A DNA stretch of 13,592 nt from Syntrophaceae bacterium (GCA_003165115.1 PLSJ01000197.1:5527-19118), one strand, 5' to 3'. Numbered from the stretch's first letter, positions 1-7,239 are shown. A program made the numbers and translations. Notes: generated by a model not told the origin, from the sequence alone.

Positions 1-171
1 TTTGCGCCTGCCGTCGTCTTCCTTCAGGCAGTCGAGAAGGCTGACCCGCATGCCGTTTTCCCTGAGGATGCCGCCGATCTGGAGCAGCCCCAAGGGGGCG
101 GACCAGAAGCTGTAGGCCGACACGTCGTAGATGTAGGGGTTTATGAGAAGTGCCCGTAAAGGTTCGTTCAT
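1..171 (-). CDS. B12-binding domain/radical SAM-type protein, N-terminus only (partial)
   Basis: The first 57 codons of a gene that runs off the left edge of the window. The protein begins MNEPLRALLINPYIYD and continues with SFWSAPLGLLQIGGIL and a GMRVSLLDCL stretch. This is the usual opening of the B12-binding (Rossmann-like) domain in cobalamin-dependent radical SAM proteins: a beta strand ending in NP, a 'PLGLLQIGGIL' helix, then a second strand ending in a DC/DxL motif. The radical SAM CxxxCxxC motif would lie beyond the window and is not seen, so the call rests on the N-terminal pattern alone. The ATG at 169-171 gives exactly that opening; there is no strong Shine-Dalgarno in front of it. 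It lies 37 bp downstream of the rhomboid gene on the same strand and may be co-transcribed with it. Substrate unknown. Confidence 0.62.
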   Translation of the reverse strand, partial: MNEPLRALLINPYIYDVSAYSFWSAPLGLLQIGGILRENGMRVSLLDCLKEDDGRRK

Positions 172-187
172 CGTGGTTATCCGGCAG

Positions 188-207
188 GATGTTTCACGTG
201 AAACATC
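188..207. promoter_or_regulatory. parS site (ParB/Spo0J-binding centromere-like palindrome)
   Basis: The core TGTTTCACGTGAAACA at 190-205 is identical to the consensus chromosomal parS 16-mer. The perfect palindrome extends two bases further on each side (188-207, 20 bp). It fills most of the 37-bp space between the rhomboid stop codon (209-211) and the start of the radical SAM-type gene (171). Known of the family: ParB loads here, spreads, and organises and segregates the chromosome origin region; such sites usually cluster near oriC. No parA/parB gene is in the window, so function is inferred from the exact motif. Confidence 0.88.
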
Positions 208-208
208 G

Positions 209-883
209 TCACCATGCGGGGCTCGGTCTCGGCCTCATGCCCCTCGTGAACATCTTTATGAAGATCAGTCCGAACAGGAAGCCGCCTATGTGGGCAAACC
301 AGGCAACGCCCTGGGCGTGGGAAAAGAGGACCTGGACAAAAAACCATAAGCTCAGGAGCACCATGGCGGGTATGTCTATGGTGGTAACGAAAATGAATAT
401 GAATATGAGCGTTTTCACCTTCGCCCTCGGATAGAGGAGCAGATAGGCCCCGAGAATTCCCGATACGGCCCCGCTTGCCCCGATCATCGGACTCGCGGAC
501 CCTGGATCGAAGGAGCACTGCACCAGCGCGGCCGCCACACCGGAGAGCAGGTAGAACAGGGCAAACCTGAGGTGGCCGGCCGCATCCTCCACGTTGTTGC
601 CGAAAATCCAGAGGTATAACATGTTTCCGCCGATGTGCAGGATTCCACCGTGAAGGAACATGGACGTGAATATTGTCAGGATATTATAGGGAAGCAGGTA
701 CGGCCTGGCGGTTGCCGCGAGGAGGAGCTCCTTTGGTATCAGCGCGTACGTGCGCACGAGGTTTTGTTCCAGGCCATCGGCGAGCGTGAGCGACCAGACG
801 AAGAGTAATATATTTACAAGCACTATCGTTATGGTTATAATTGGAAATGTGCGCGTACGGACATTGTCCTTCAGTGGTATCAT
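209..883 (-). CDS. Rhomboid family intramembrane serine protease
   Basis: A 224-residue integral membrane protein, the usual size for a bacterial six-helix rhomboid. An N-terminal membrane segment (about 13-35) follows the typical MIPLKDN opening. Next come the HGGILHIGGNMLYLWIFG block (78-95, with H78, H83 and N87), the GASG active-site motif with nucleophile Ser137, and the partner histidine His198 in AHIGGFLFG. All catalytic landmarks are present, so it should be an active protease cleaving transmembrane substrates within the inner membrane; the substrate is unknown. The short cytoplasmic tail is basic and proline-rich (TRGMRPRPSPAW). The ATG at 881-883 matches the family N-terminus but has no Shine-Dalgarno in front; a promoter-like pair at 894-922 would give a very short leader. 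It is divergent from the galT operon. Confidence 0.93.
   Translation of the reverse strand: MIPLKDNVRTRTFPIITITIVLVNILLFVWSLTLADGLEQNLVRTYALIPKELLLAATARPYLLPYNILTIFTSMFLHGGILHIGGNMLYLWIFGNNVEDAAGHLRFALFYLLSGVAAALVQCSFDPGSASPMIGASGAVSGILGAYLLLYPRAKVKTLIFIFIFVTTIDIPAMVLLSLWFFVQVLFSHAQGVAWFAHIGGFLFGLIFIKMFTRGMRPRPSPAW
813..841 (+). promoter_or_regulatory. Candidate sigma70 promoter for the galT-glgA operon, inside the rhomboid gene
   Basis: TTTACA (813-818, 5 of 6 consensus bases), a 17-bp spacer, and a perfect TATAAT (836-841). Predicted start is near 848, giving a leader of about 100 nt to the galT ATG at 949. It lies inside the first codons of the oppositely oriented rhomboid gene, where Ile/Thr codons make the DNA AT-rich, so a chance match is possible. 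Position, spacing and match quality nevertheless make it the best promoter in front of the operon. Confidence 0.55.
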
Positions 884-893
884 ATTCTATGTA

Positions 894-922
894 GTATTAC
901 CACGCAGTTTAAGCCGTGTCAA
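894..922 (-). promoter_or_regulatory. Candidate sigma70 promoter for the rhomboid gene
   Basis: On the minus strand there is a perfect TTGACA (-35, plus coordinates 917-922), a 17-bp spacer and TAATAC (-10, 894-899; only 3 of 6 consensus bases). Transcription would start at about 887-888, four or five bases before the ATG. That fits the missing Shine-Dalgarno and would make the mRNA nearly leaderless. The weak -10 keeps confidence low. Confidence 0.38.
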
Positions 923-948
923 AGAAACCACAGGAGCGTAAGCCGTAG

Positions 949-1959
949 ATGCCGGAATTAAGAAAGGACCCCATCATCGACAGATGGGTCATCATCTCAT
1001 CGGAGCGCGGCCAAAGGCCGGTTTTCCTCGCCGAAGCAGCGGAGGCGCCGAAACCGGGGGCGATTTGCCCACTTTGTCCGGGAAATGAGGCGATGACCCC
1101 CCCCGAAGTGTTTGCTATCCGTCCGGCCTCCGTCTCCTCACCGCCCAATAGTCCGAATTGGGTCCTGAGGGTCGTGCCGAACAAATTTCCCGCCCTGCGC
1201 ATCGAAGGCGATCTCAACAAGCATGGGGTCGGTCTTTATGACAAGATGAACGGGGTCGGCCCCCATGAGGTAATCGTTGAAACGCCTATACACAGCCAGA
1301 CCCTGACCGGTATGGACGTGCCGTCCTTTCAGAATCTTTTTCTCGCCTACCGGGAGAGGACCCTTGACCTCCTGCGGGACAAGCGGTTCAAGTTCATCAT
1401 GATCTTCAAGAACCAGGGGTCCATGGCAGGCGCGTCCCTCGCCCATTCTCACTCGCAGCTCATCGCCCTCCCCATCATCCCAAAACGGCTTTCGGAGGAG
1501 ATCAACGGATCGCTCAATTACTACAGGTACCGCGACAGGTGCGTATTTTGCGATATTATCGCGCAGGAGTCCGAGGAGAAAGAAAGGATCATTTACGAAA
1601 ACGAGCACTTCATCGCCATTTCTCCCTTCGCTTCCCGCTTCCCCTTCGAAACCTGGATACTCCCCAAGGTGCACGAGGAATCTTTCCTTTATTCGAAGGC
1701 TCACGACAACTACTTCGCCATCGCCGACGCGCTTTCCGTGATCCTGAAGAAACAGGAAAAGGTACTCAACAGCCCGCCCTACAACTACATGATCCACACG
1801 ACGCCCATAGAAATGATCGATTCCCCTTATTATCACTGGCATATCGAAATTATACCGAGGCTCACGAAGATGGCCGGCTTTGAATGGGGAACAGGATTTT
1901 ATATCAACCCCACGCCGCCGGAAGAAGCGACGATATACCTTCAGGAAGCCGATGTCTAG
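949..1959 (+). CDS. galT: GalT-family nucleotidylyltransferase (galactose-1-phosphate uridylyltransferase or sugar-nucleotide phosphorylase)
   Basis: A 336-residue GalT-type HIT-superfamily enzyme that moves a nucleotidyl group between sugar phosphates through a uridylyl/adenylyl-histidine intermediate. Visible landmarks are a zinc-type pair C40-PL-C43; the active-site HSHSQ at 166-170, where His168 should be the nucleophile; a second Cys pair C198-VF-C201; and the C-terminal HWHIEIIPRL block (H296, H298). The classical enzyme has HPHxQ, whereas this one has HSHSQ, which I associate with the broader GalT-like group that includes plant ADP-glucose phosphorylase, so the exact donor is open. No galK or galE is visible. 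ATG 949 is fixed by an in-frame stop immediately before it (946-948), with AGGAG at 932-936, a somewhat long spacing. First gene of a five-gene operon; glgA starts 9 bp later. Confidence 0.85.
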   Translation: MPELRKDPIIDRWVIISSERGQRPVFLAEAAEAPKPGAICPLCPGNEAMTPPEVFAIRPASVSSPPNSPNWVLRVVPNKFPALRIEGDLNKHGVGLYDKMNGVGPHEVIVETPIHSQTLTGMDVPSFQNLFLAYRERTLDLLRDKRFKFIMIFKNQGSMAGASLAHSHSQLIALPIIPKRLSEEINGSLNYYRYRDRCVFCDIIAQESEEKERIIYENEHFIAISPFASRFPFETWILPKVHEESFLYSKAHDNYFAIADALSVILKKQEKVLNSPPYNYMIHTTPIEMIDSPYYHWHIEIIPRLTKMAGFEWGTGFYINPTPPEEATIYLQEADV

Positions 1960-1968
1960 GAGAAAGAT

Positions 1969-3426
1969 ATGAAAATTCTTTTCGCGTCTTCCGAAGCAGT
2001 TCCTTTTGCGAAAACAGGCGGGCTCGCCGACGTGGCGGGGGCGCTCCCCAAGGCGCTCTCAAAGCTGGGCGTCGAGGTGCGGGTCATACTGCCCAAGTAT
2101 AAAGGCATCGAGGAGAAGGGGCTGCCGATCACCTACCCCGGCATACGGATCTCGGTCCCCATCTCCCAGGGGATCGTGGAGGGTGAAATCGCCGAGAGCC
2201 GCCACAACGGCGTCACCGTCTATCTCGTGGACAAGGACGAGTATTATTACCGGGATGCGCTCTATAGCACACAGGACGGTGATTATATCGACAATGCCGA
2301 GCGCTTCGTCTTTTTTTCGAGGGCTATCCTGGAGACAATAAAGGCAACAGGCTTCGTGCCCGACGTCATCCACTGCAATGACTGGCAAAGCGCACTCATT
2401 CCCGTCTTCCTCCACACCGTCTACCGACAGGATCCGCTCCTGGGAGAAATCGCCACCCTCCTTACGATTCACAACCTCGGTTACCAGGGGCTTTTCTGGC
2501 ACCTGGACTGGCACCTCCTTAACCTGGGCTGGGAATATTTCACGCCGAGCTTCCTGGAATTTTATGGGAAGATCAATTTCCTGAAAGGCGGCATCGTCTT
2601 TTCGGATATTATCAATACCGTCAGCAAGAGATACAGCGAGGAGATCCAGACCCCTGAATTCGGCTCCGGTCTCGAGGGCATATTGCGGACAAGAAAAGAC
2701 GTCCTCTACGGCATCGTCAACGGGATAGACTACGATGAGTGGAGCCCCGAGGCAGACACCCACATACCCGCGAAGTACGGCGCCGGGGACCTTGCCGGCA
2801 AGGCCGTCTGCAAAGAGGCCCTGCAAAAGGCGTTCGGGTTGCCCGTCGACCAGGGCAGGCCGATCATTTCGAGTATCTCCCGCCTCGCCGACCAGAAGGG
2901 ATTCGACCTTGTTTCGGAAGGGCTCGAACGGATGTTGTCCTCCGGCGTCCGGTACATCCTCCTCGGAACAGGCGAGCGTAAGTACCACGAACTCTTCTCC
3001 GAGCTTGCGCAAAAACACCCCCAGTCTTTTTCCCTGAAGATCGCCTACGACAACACCCTGGCCCATCTTATCGAAGCCGGCTCCGATATGTTTCTCATGC
3101 CCTCCCAGTATGAGCCGTGCGGGCTCAACCAGCTTTACAGCCTCAGGTATGGCACGGTCCCCATCGTGCGCGCCGTGGGGGGGCTGGACGACACGATAAA
3201 GGACGACCCCATCGATCCCGGGTCAAGGACGGGATTCAAGTTTGACGACTACACGGTCGGCGCCATGCTGAAGGCCGTGGAACGCGCCCTCGCGGTGTAC
3301 CGCAGCCCTGATGACTGGAAGGTTTTGGCGGGCAGATGCATGAAACAGAATTTTTCGTGGGAGAAATCTGCGGAAGAATACAGGGCACTCTACGAAACGG
3401 CCATAAAACACCATGAATTTCGCTAA
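1969..3426 (+). CDS. glgA: Glycogen synthase (ADP-glucose-type starch synthase family)
   Basis: A 485-residue GT5 glycosyltransferase with two Rossmann domains, close to the usual bacterial GlgA length. It transfers glucose from a nucleotide sugar, usually ADP-glucose, to the non-reducing end of alpha-1,4-glucan in the cytoplasm. Visible motifs are the N-terminal KTGGLADVAGALP (K15-TGGL binds the nucleotide sugar), HCNDWQSALIP (135-145), NTVS (216-219), NGID (251-254), SRLADQKGFD (304-313, with R305 and K310), and EPCGLNQLYSLRYG (382-395, with E382 in the retaining-GT signature). All expected catalytic positions are present. The ATG follows a good AGGAGAAAGAT ribosome site that overlaps the galT stop region. 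The 3' end overlaps the kinase gene by 14 bp, which indicates translational coupling. No glgB or glgC is in the window. Confidence 0.96.
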   Translation: MKILFASSEAVPFAKTGGLADVAGALPKALSKLGVEVRVILPKYKGIEEKGLPITYPGIRISVPISQGIVEGEIAESRHNGVTVYLVDKDEYYYRDALYSTQDGDYIDNAERFVFFSRAILETIKATGFVPDVIHCNDWQSALIPVFLHTVYRQDPLLGEIATLLTIHNLGYQGLFWHLDWHLLNLGWEYFTPSFLEFYGKINFLKGGIVFSDIINTVSKRYSEEIQTPEFGSGLEGILRTRKDVLYGIVNGIDYDEWSPEADTHIPAKYGAGDLAGKAVCKEALQKAFGLPVDQGRPIISSISRLADQKGFDLVSEGLERMLSSGVRYILLGTGERKYHELFSELAQKHPQSFSLKIAYDNTLAHLIEAGSDMFLMPSQYEPCGLNQLYSLRYGTVPIVRAVGGLDDTIKDDPIDPGSRTGFKFDDYTVGAMLKAVERALAVYRSPDDWKVLAGRCMKQNFSWEKSAEEYRALYETAIKHHEFR

Positions 3427-5146
3427 TACTCTTGGCAAGGTCATCGACATATCCCACTCGAATCTCGAAATAGCGTCCCGTATCAACGCAATCCTGAATA
3501 TTGTTTCCGGCGATCTTCTTTTTGAAGAAGTGCTTGTGTACACGCTCGATAAGGACAGGCGGCTTTCCTGCAGGTTCATGAACAGGAGCAGCCGGTTGTT
3601 CGACCTTCTCAATGATTACCGCTCCCACGTGGGAGAGGGCGTGGTAGGCACCGTCGCACAAAAGAGGTCCCCGTTGTTTTTCACCTCCAGGGATGTGCCG
3701 CCACGATTGGGCTGTCTCTTCTATGCCGGCCTCGACGATGTTCTTCCCCGGTACAGGGTATTCGCTTTTCTCCCTCTTGCGGACGACAGCTTCCTTTACG
3801 GCGTGCTGCTTGCCGGCTCTTCATCGAAAGAGGCCATCAGCAGCGATGAAAAGGTGGTCCTGTCCATTCTTTCGAGGGAACTCGGCGGCATCCTGCGCAC
3901 CTATGACCTCCTCCTTTCCTCGAAGAAGCAGATCACCGAACTCGCCACCTTGTCTGAGCTTGGCCGCATTCTCACGTCGACCATGGAGCCTCACGCAATC
4001 CTTGAAAATATCGCGCTCATCACCGCTAAAACCCTCAACGCCTGGTTCGCCACGATAAAGCTGGACCTCGCCTTCATAAGGTTCGACGGGCAAAGGTTCA
4101 CGTCCGGGACCATAGCATCCCCCATGGAAGGACAGGTCCTCGACCTCGAAAACGAGGCGCTGCGGCTGGGTCAGCCGGTCTTCCGCACGGATGCCCGGAT
4201 AGGGGAAGGAAGCAGCGCGCCGCCGCTGTTTCTCTTCGCCGTGCCGATCGTGGCGAAAGACCGCATACTCGGAACGATCACCCTCTGTCTCAAGCAGGAG
4301 GAGCAAAGGGATATCGCCGACGACCAGGGAGACCGGTATCTCGTGAACATGATCGCGAACTACATCTCCAGCGGCCTCGAAAACGTGCTTCTCACCATCA
4401 AGCTGCGAGACGCCCTGCGAGAGCTTGGCGACGCCCAAAGGCGGCTGATCGAGAACGAAAAGATGCGCAGCCTCGGCGAGATGATGGCGAACATCGCCCA
4501 CGAGATAAAGAACCCGCTCGTGGTTATCGGCGGGTTCACGAAAAGGCTCGCGAAGACCGCCCGCCTGGACGAAAACGAGGGCAGGTATGTCGACATCATC
4601 ACAAAAGAGGTCGCGAGGCTCGAATCGATCCTTAACGAGATACTCAACTACGTCAAGGAAGCGCCGCTCCTTTTTGAGCTTTGCGATATCAATAACCTTC
4701 TGGATGAGATCCTCTATCTCCTCGCCTCGGACAAAACCTGGGCCCACATCAAGATCACAAAGGAGTACGACGCGCATCTCCCCTTCGCGCTGTGCGACGT
4801 GCAGCAGATCAAACAGGTCTTTATCAATATTCTCATGAACTCCTTCGAAGCCATGCGCGGGAAAGGGACCATCACGGTCGGCACGGAACAAACGACATCC
4901 GAAGAGAAGCCGTTTCTTGCCGTGTCGATCAAAGACAGCGGTGGCGGCATAAGCCCGGCCGTCATGGACAATATCTTCAACCCTTTTTTTACGACCAAGG
5001 AAAAGGGCATCGGGCTGGGACTCGCCATTTCGAACAAGATCGTCACGCATCACGGGGGCGACATTGAAGTGAAGAACAAACCTGGAGAGGGGGCCCTTTT
5101 CGTCGTTTACCTCCCCTCCCAAAGCAGAACAACCAAGGAGGGGTGA
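3413..5146 (+). CDS. Soluble GAF-GAF sensor histidine kinase
   Basis: A 577-residue cytoplasmic kinase with no signal peptide or membrane helix. An N-terminal GAF-like region spans about 20-160 and a second about 180-325, separated by a short helical linker; a helical stretch (about 326-350) leads into the dimerisation domain. The H-box is IAHEIKNPLVVIGGF with phospho-acceptor His363. The ATPase part shows the N-box INILMNSFEAM (N472/N476), DSGGGIS (D508), NPFFTTKEKG and GIGLGLAIS (532-540). All boxes needed for activity are present. It overlaps the end of glgA by 14 bp and has a weak ribosome site, so it is probably coupled to glgA translation. The receiver gene follows after 6 bp and is its likely partner. 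The ligand is unknown; an internal metabolic cue is inferred from the operon. Confidence 0.93.
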   Translation: MNFANTLGKVIDISHSNLEIASRINAILNIVSGDLLFEEVLVYTLDKDRRLSCRFMNRSSRLFDLLNDYRSHVGEGVVGTVAQKRSPLFFTSRDVPPRLGCLFYAGLDDVLPRYRVFAFLPLADDSFLYGVLLAGSSSKEAISSDEKVVLSILSRELGGILRTYDLLLSSKKQITELATLSELGRILTSTMEPHAILENIALITAKTLNAWFATIKLDLAFIRFDGQRFTSGTIASPMEGQVLDLENEALRLGQPVFRTDARIGEGSSAPPLFLFAVPIVAKDRILGTITLCLKQEEQRDIADDQGDRYLVNMIANYISSGLENVLLTIKLRDALRELGDAQRRLIENEKMRSLGEMMANIAHEIKNPLVVIGGFTKRLAKTARLDENEGRYVDIITKEVARLESILNEILNYVKEAPLLFELCDINNLLDEILYLLASDKTWAHIKITKEYDAHLPFALCDVQQIKQVFINILMNSFEAMRGKGTITVGTEQTTSEEKPFLAVSIKDSGGGISPAVMDNIFNPFFTTKEKGIGLGLAISNKIVTHHGGDIEVKNKPGEGALFVVYLPSQSRTTKEG

Positions 5147-5152
5147 GAGGCC

Positions 5153-5512
5153 ATGGAACAAATAAGGATCCTGCTCGTGGACGACGAAGAGCACATAAGA
5201 CTTCTCTTCAAGGAAGAGCTCGAAGAGGAGGGTTATTCCATAGGTCTTGCCTCGAACGGCTTCGAGGCGCTGGAGATGCTGAAGGTCGGCGAATTCGACC
5301 TCGTCGTGCTCGATATAAAGATGCCGGGAATGGACGGCATCCAGACGCTCAACGAGATCAAGAAGGTGAATAAGGAACAGCGCGTGATCCTTTGCTCTGC
5401 CTACGGAGAATTCAAGCAGGATTTCTCGAGCTGGGTTTCGGACGCGTATGTGGTAAAATCGGCTGATATGAGGGAACTTAAAGATACCATCAAGAACGTC
5501 CTGGGGGTATAG
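5153..5512 (+). CDS. Single-domain response regulator (receiver only)
   Basis: 119 residues forming one CheY-like receiver domain with nothing after it. Acidic pair D10-D11 for Mg2+, phospho-acceptor D54 in VVLDIKMPGMDG, the switch Ser/Thr position at S82 in LCSAYG, and conserved Lys102 in YVVKSAD. The ribosome site AAGGAGGGG overlaps the kinase stop codon and sets the ATG at 5153. It sits between the kinase and galU (1 bp before galU), so it is very likely phosphorylated by the upstream kinase. With no DNA-binding or enzymatic output domain, it must act by protein contact or pass the phosphate on; the target is not visible. Confidence 0.93.
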   Translation: MEQIRILLVDDEEHIRLLFKEELEEEGYSIGLASNGFEALEMLKVGEFDLVVLDIKMPGMDGIQTLNEIKKVNKEQRVILCSAYGEFKQDFSSWVSDAYVVKSADMRELKDTIKNVLGV

Positions 5513-5513
5513 C

Positions 5514-6395
5514 GTGAGGAAAGTGAGAAAGGCCGTAATCCCGGCGGGAGGGTTCGGCACGAGGATGCTGCCCGCCACAAAAGTCGTGCCGAAAGAACTG
5601 CTCCCCGTCGTCGATAAGCCTCTCATACAGTTCATCGTGGAAGAGATAGTGGCGTCCGGCATAGAAGAGGTCATCCTCGTTACCAGCCGGGGAAAAGGCT
5701 CGATAGAAGATCACTTTGACCACTTCGCCGAGCTTGAGCTCTTCCTCGAGAAAAAGAAAAGGGACGACTGCCTCGACATGATGAAAACCCTGTCAGGCAT
5801 GGTCCGCATCGTGTCGGTGAGGCAGCCGTACCCGATGGGTCTCGGCCACGCCGTCCTCTGTGCGCGAAGCCTCATCAATGACGAGCCCTTCGCCGTGCTT
5901 CTGCCCGACGATCTCATCATCGCGCCGAGGCCCTGCATCGGGCAACTCCTCGATGTCTTCAACGAATACGGGGACCCCGTGATAGCCGTGCTGGCCGTGC
6001 CGGGAGATCAGGTCCCCCATTACGGCATCATAAGCCCCGAACCGATAAGGGAGAACCTCCATAAAATTAAAGACATGGTGGAAAAGCCGGCCATCGCGGA
6101 CGCCCCGAGCGACCTTGCCATAATCGGCCGGTACGTGCTGCCGCCCGAGATATTCGCCGTCCTCGGTGACACAGAAGCGGGGATCGGGGGAGAGATACAG
6201 CTCACGGACGCCATAAGGCGCCTCCTCGGCGCCACGCAGTTTCTCGGTCTGCAATACGAAGGGATCCGCTTCGACGCGGGGAACAAGGCGGGGTTCCTGA
6301 AGGCAAACCTGTACCTCGGCCTGCGGCATCCGGAAATAAGGGAGGAACTCGGCGCCTTTATGAGAACGCTTGACCTGAGCGAATTTATGAAATAG
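5514..6395 (+). CDS. galU: UTP--glucose-1-phosphate uridylyltransferase
   Basis: A 293-residue nucleotidyltransferase (GalU is usually near 300) that makes UDP-glucose from UTP and glucose-1-phosphate. Visible are the nucleotide loop AGGFGTR (11-17), PKELLPVVDKP (27-36, K28), MGLGHAVL (108-115), the metal-binding LLPDD (129-133), VEKP (189-192), GEIQLTD (226-232) and FDAGNKAGF (253-261, where E. coli-type enzymes read FDCGSKLGY). Start: GTG at 5514, one base after the receiver gene's stop, with a GGGGG ribosome site at 5503-5507; a second in-frame GTG lies at 5523. Last gene of the operon. UDP-glucose made here could feed the GalT-like enzyme and cell-envelope glycans. Confidence 0.95.
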   Translation: MRKVRKAVIPAGGFGTRMLPATKVVPKELLPVVDKPLIQFIVEEIVASGIEEVILVTSRGKGSIEDHFDHFAELELFLEKKKRDDCLDMMKTLSGMVRIVSVRQPYPMGLGHAVLCARSLINDEPFAVLLPDDLIIAPRPCIGQLLDVFNEYGDPVIAVLAVPGDQVPHYGIISPEPIRENLHKIKDMVEKPAIADAPSDLAIIGRYVLPPEIFAVLGDTEAGIGGEIQLTDAIRRLLGATQFLGLQYEGIRFDAGNKAGFLKANLYLGLRHPEIREELGAFMRTLDLSEFMK

Positions 6396-6398
6396 GAT
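6370..6398 (+). promoter_or_regulatory. Candidate sigma70 promoter for tRNA-Ala
   Basis: TTGACC (6370-6375, 5 of 6), a 17-bp spacer, and TAGGAT (6393-6398, 4 of 6). Predicted start is near A6405, about 7 nt before the mature tRNA. It overlaps the last codons and stop of galU. The spacing to a tRNA start is right, but galU read-through could also supply the transcript. Confidence 0.48.
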
Positions 6399-6496
6399 AT
6401 TGCTAGATAGTGGGGGTGTGGCTCAGTTGGGAGAGCGTCGCGTTCGCAACGCGAAGGTCGCGGGTTCGAATCCCGCCATCTCCACCATAATATCCT
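6394..6496. repeat. Inverted repeat flanking the tRNA-Ala gene
   Basis: GGATATT at 6395-6401 is the exact reverse complement of AATATCC at 6489-6495. The pairing extends by one A-T pair at 6394/6496 and a G-U pair at 6402/6488. In a read-through galU-tRNA transcript this would close a 9-bp stem just outside the tRNA. A separate small palindrome TAATAT-cctga-ATATTA lies at 6488-6504. Either may be chance in AT-rich flanks. Confidence 0.4.
6412..6487 (+). tRNA. tRNA-Ala (anticodon CGC), CCA encoded
   Basis: A complete cloverleaf. Acceptor GGGGGTG (6412-6418) pairs with CATCTCC (6477-6483) and includes the G3-U70 wobble pair that identifies alanine tRNAs. D-stem GCTC/GAGC; anticodon stem TCGCG/CGCGA around loop TTCGCAA with CGC at 34-36 (reads GCG). 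Variable loop AGGTC, T-arm GCGGG-TTCGAAT-CCCGC, discriminator A, and the CCA end in the DNA (6485-6487). It lies 16 bp after galU. The stop codon of an integrase remnant begins 14 bp past its CCA end, so the 3' end is a probable attachment site. Confidence 0.97.
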
Positions 6497-6501
6497 GAAT
6501 A

Positions 6502-7239
6502 TTAAAGGCTTTTCCCATCGCCTTTATCCCTTGGTGACAGTCTGGTGACAGTCTGCCCCTTCTTCAGTGACATCTTGGACACGTCCGCCCGGAGACTTTC
6601 AAGATCACGGCGAGTGTACTTCTCGGACATTTTCGTCGTGCTGTGACCCAGGAGCCAGCTTATCTTATGAGTCGGCACGTTCTGATTCGCAAGCTGCGAA
6701 GCGAAACTATGCCGGGACGCATCATACAAACGTAACCCCGTTACTTTCGCGGCCACCCTAACGTTATCCCACAGCCCTTGAATCGCCTGCATGCTGTAGA
6801 ACGTGCCCGTCCTCGGATTCGCAAAAAGAAACGCTTCCGGGTGTGCTGTCTTCACCCTCTCCTCGATGAAGCCCCACATTTCCGGATGAATCGCTATGAT
6901 GTACGGTTTTGACTTCCGTCCCTTCCGTCTCTCCCGGTAGATATTCTTTGAGAATGTCGCATGACAGCTTATCGACTGCGTATCAAGGCACACGTCTTTG
7001 CACCTGATTGCGCGGGCCTCACCAGGGCGGCACCCGTGCAGCATCAGAAATCCGATAATCGCCCTGTCGCCTTCCGGCACCGCTTCGTAAAGCTTTACCT
7101 GATCCTCTGACCGAATCCACGTGATGGACGGGATAGGGACATCTATCTCCGGGAATTTGGGCACCTTGACGATTATCTCCAGGTCATTCTTAAGCCTGCC
7201 CCCATTCGCCCTTATCGCTGATTTCCCCTGACTGTCATA
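6502..7239 (-). pseudogene. Tyrosine recombinase/integrase, N-terminally truncated
   Basis: The C-terminal catalytic domain of a phage-type integrase. From the GTG at 7164 the readable part is 220 residues: Arg46 in GCRPGEARAI, Lys86 region KGRKSKP, Arg151 in LYDASRHSFAS, His174 in LLGHS, and nucleophile Tyr183 in SEKYTRRD. The position three before Arg151 is Asp, not the usual His. The frame is open further upstream to a TAG at 7240-7242 and still reads like integrase (NDLEIIVKVPKFPEI). The N-terminal arm-binding and SAM-like core-binding domains, roughly 130-170 residues in relatives, are absent. The C-terminus points at tRNA-Ala, as in elements that integrate into tRNA genes. I call it a pseudogene because it cannot bind att DNA normally, though a short protein could still be made. 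Confidence 0.8.

Noticed and set aside
3821..5674. A 617-codon open frame on the minus strand.
   Set aside because: It is fully antisense to the histidine kinase, receiver and galU start, all with complete catalytic motifs; its composition (Arg/Asp/Leu/Val rich, no recognisable domain) is that of a GC-bias shadow frame.
6533..6556. Tandem repeat of about 11 bp, TGGTGACAGTC twice.
   Set aside because: It lies in the last codons of the integrase remnant (Q-T-V-T-R-L-S-P) and is too short to be an att or iteron array; no further copies were seen.
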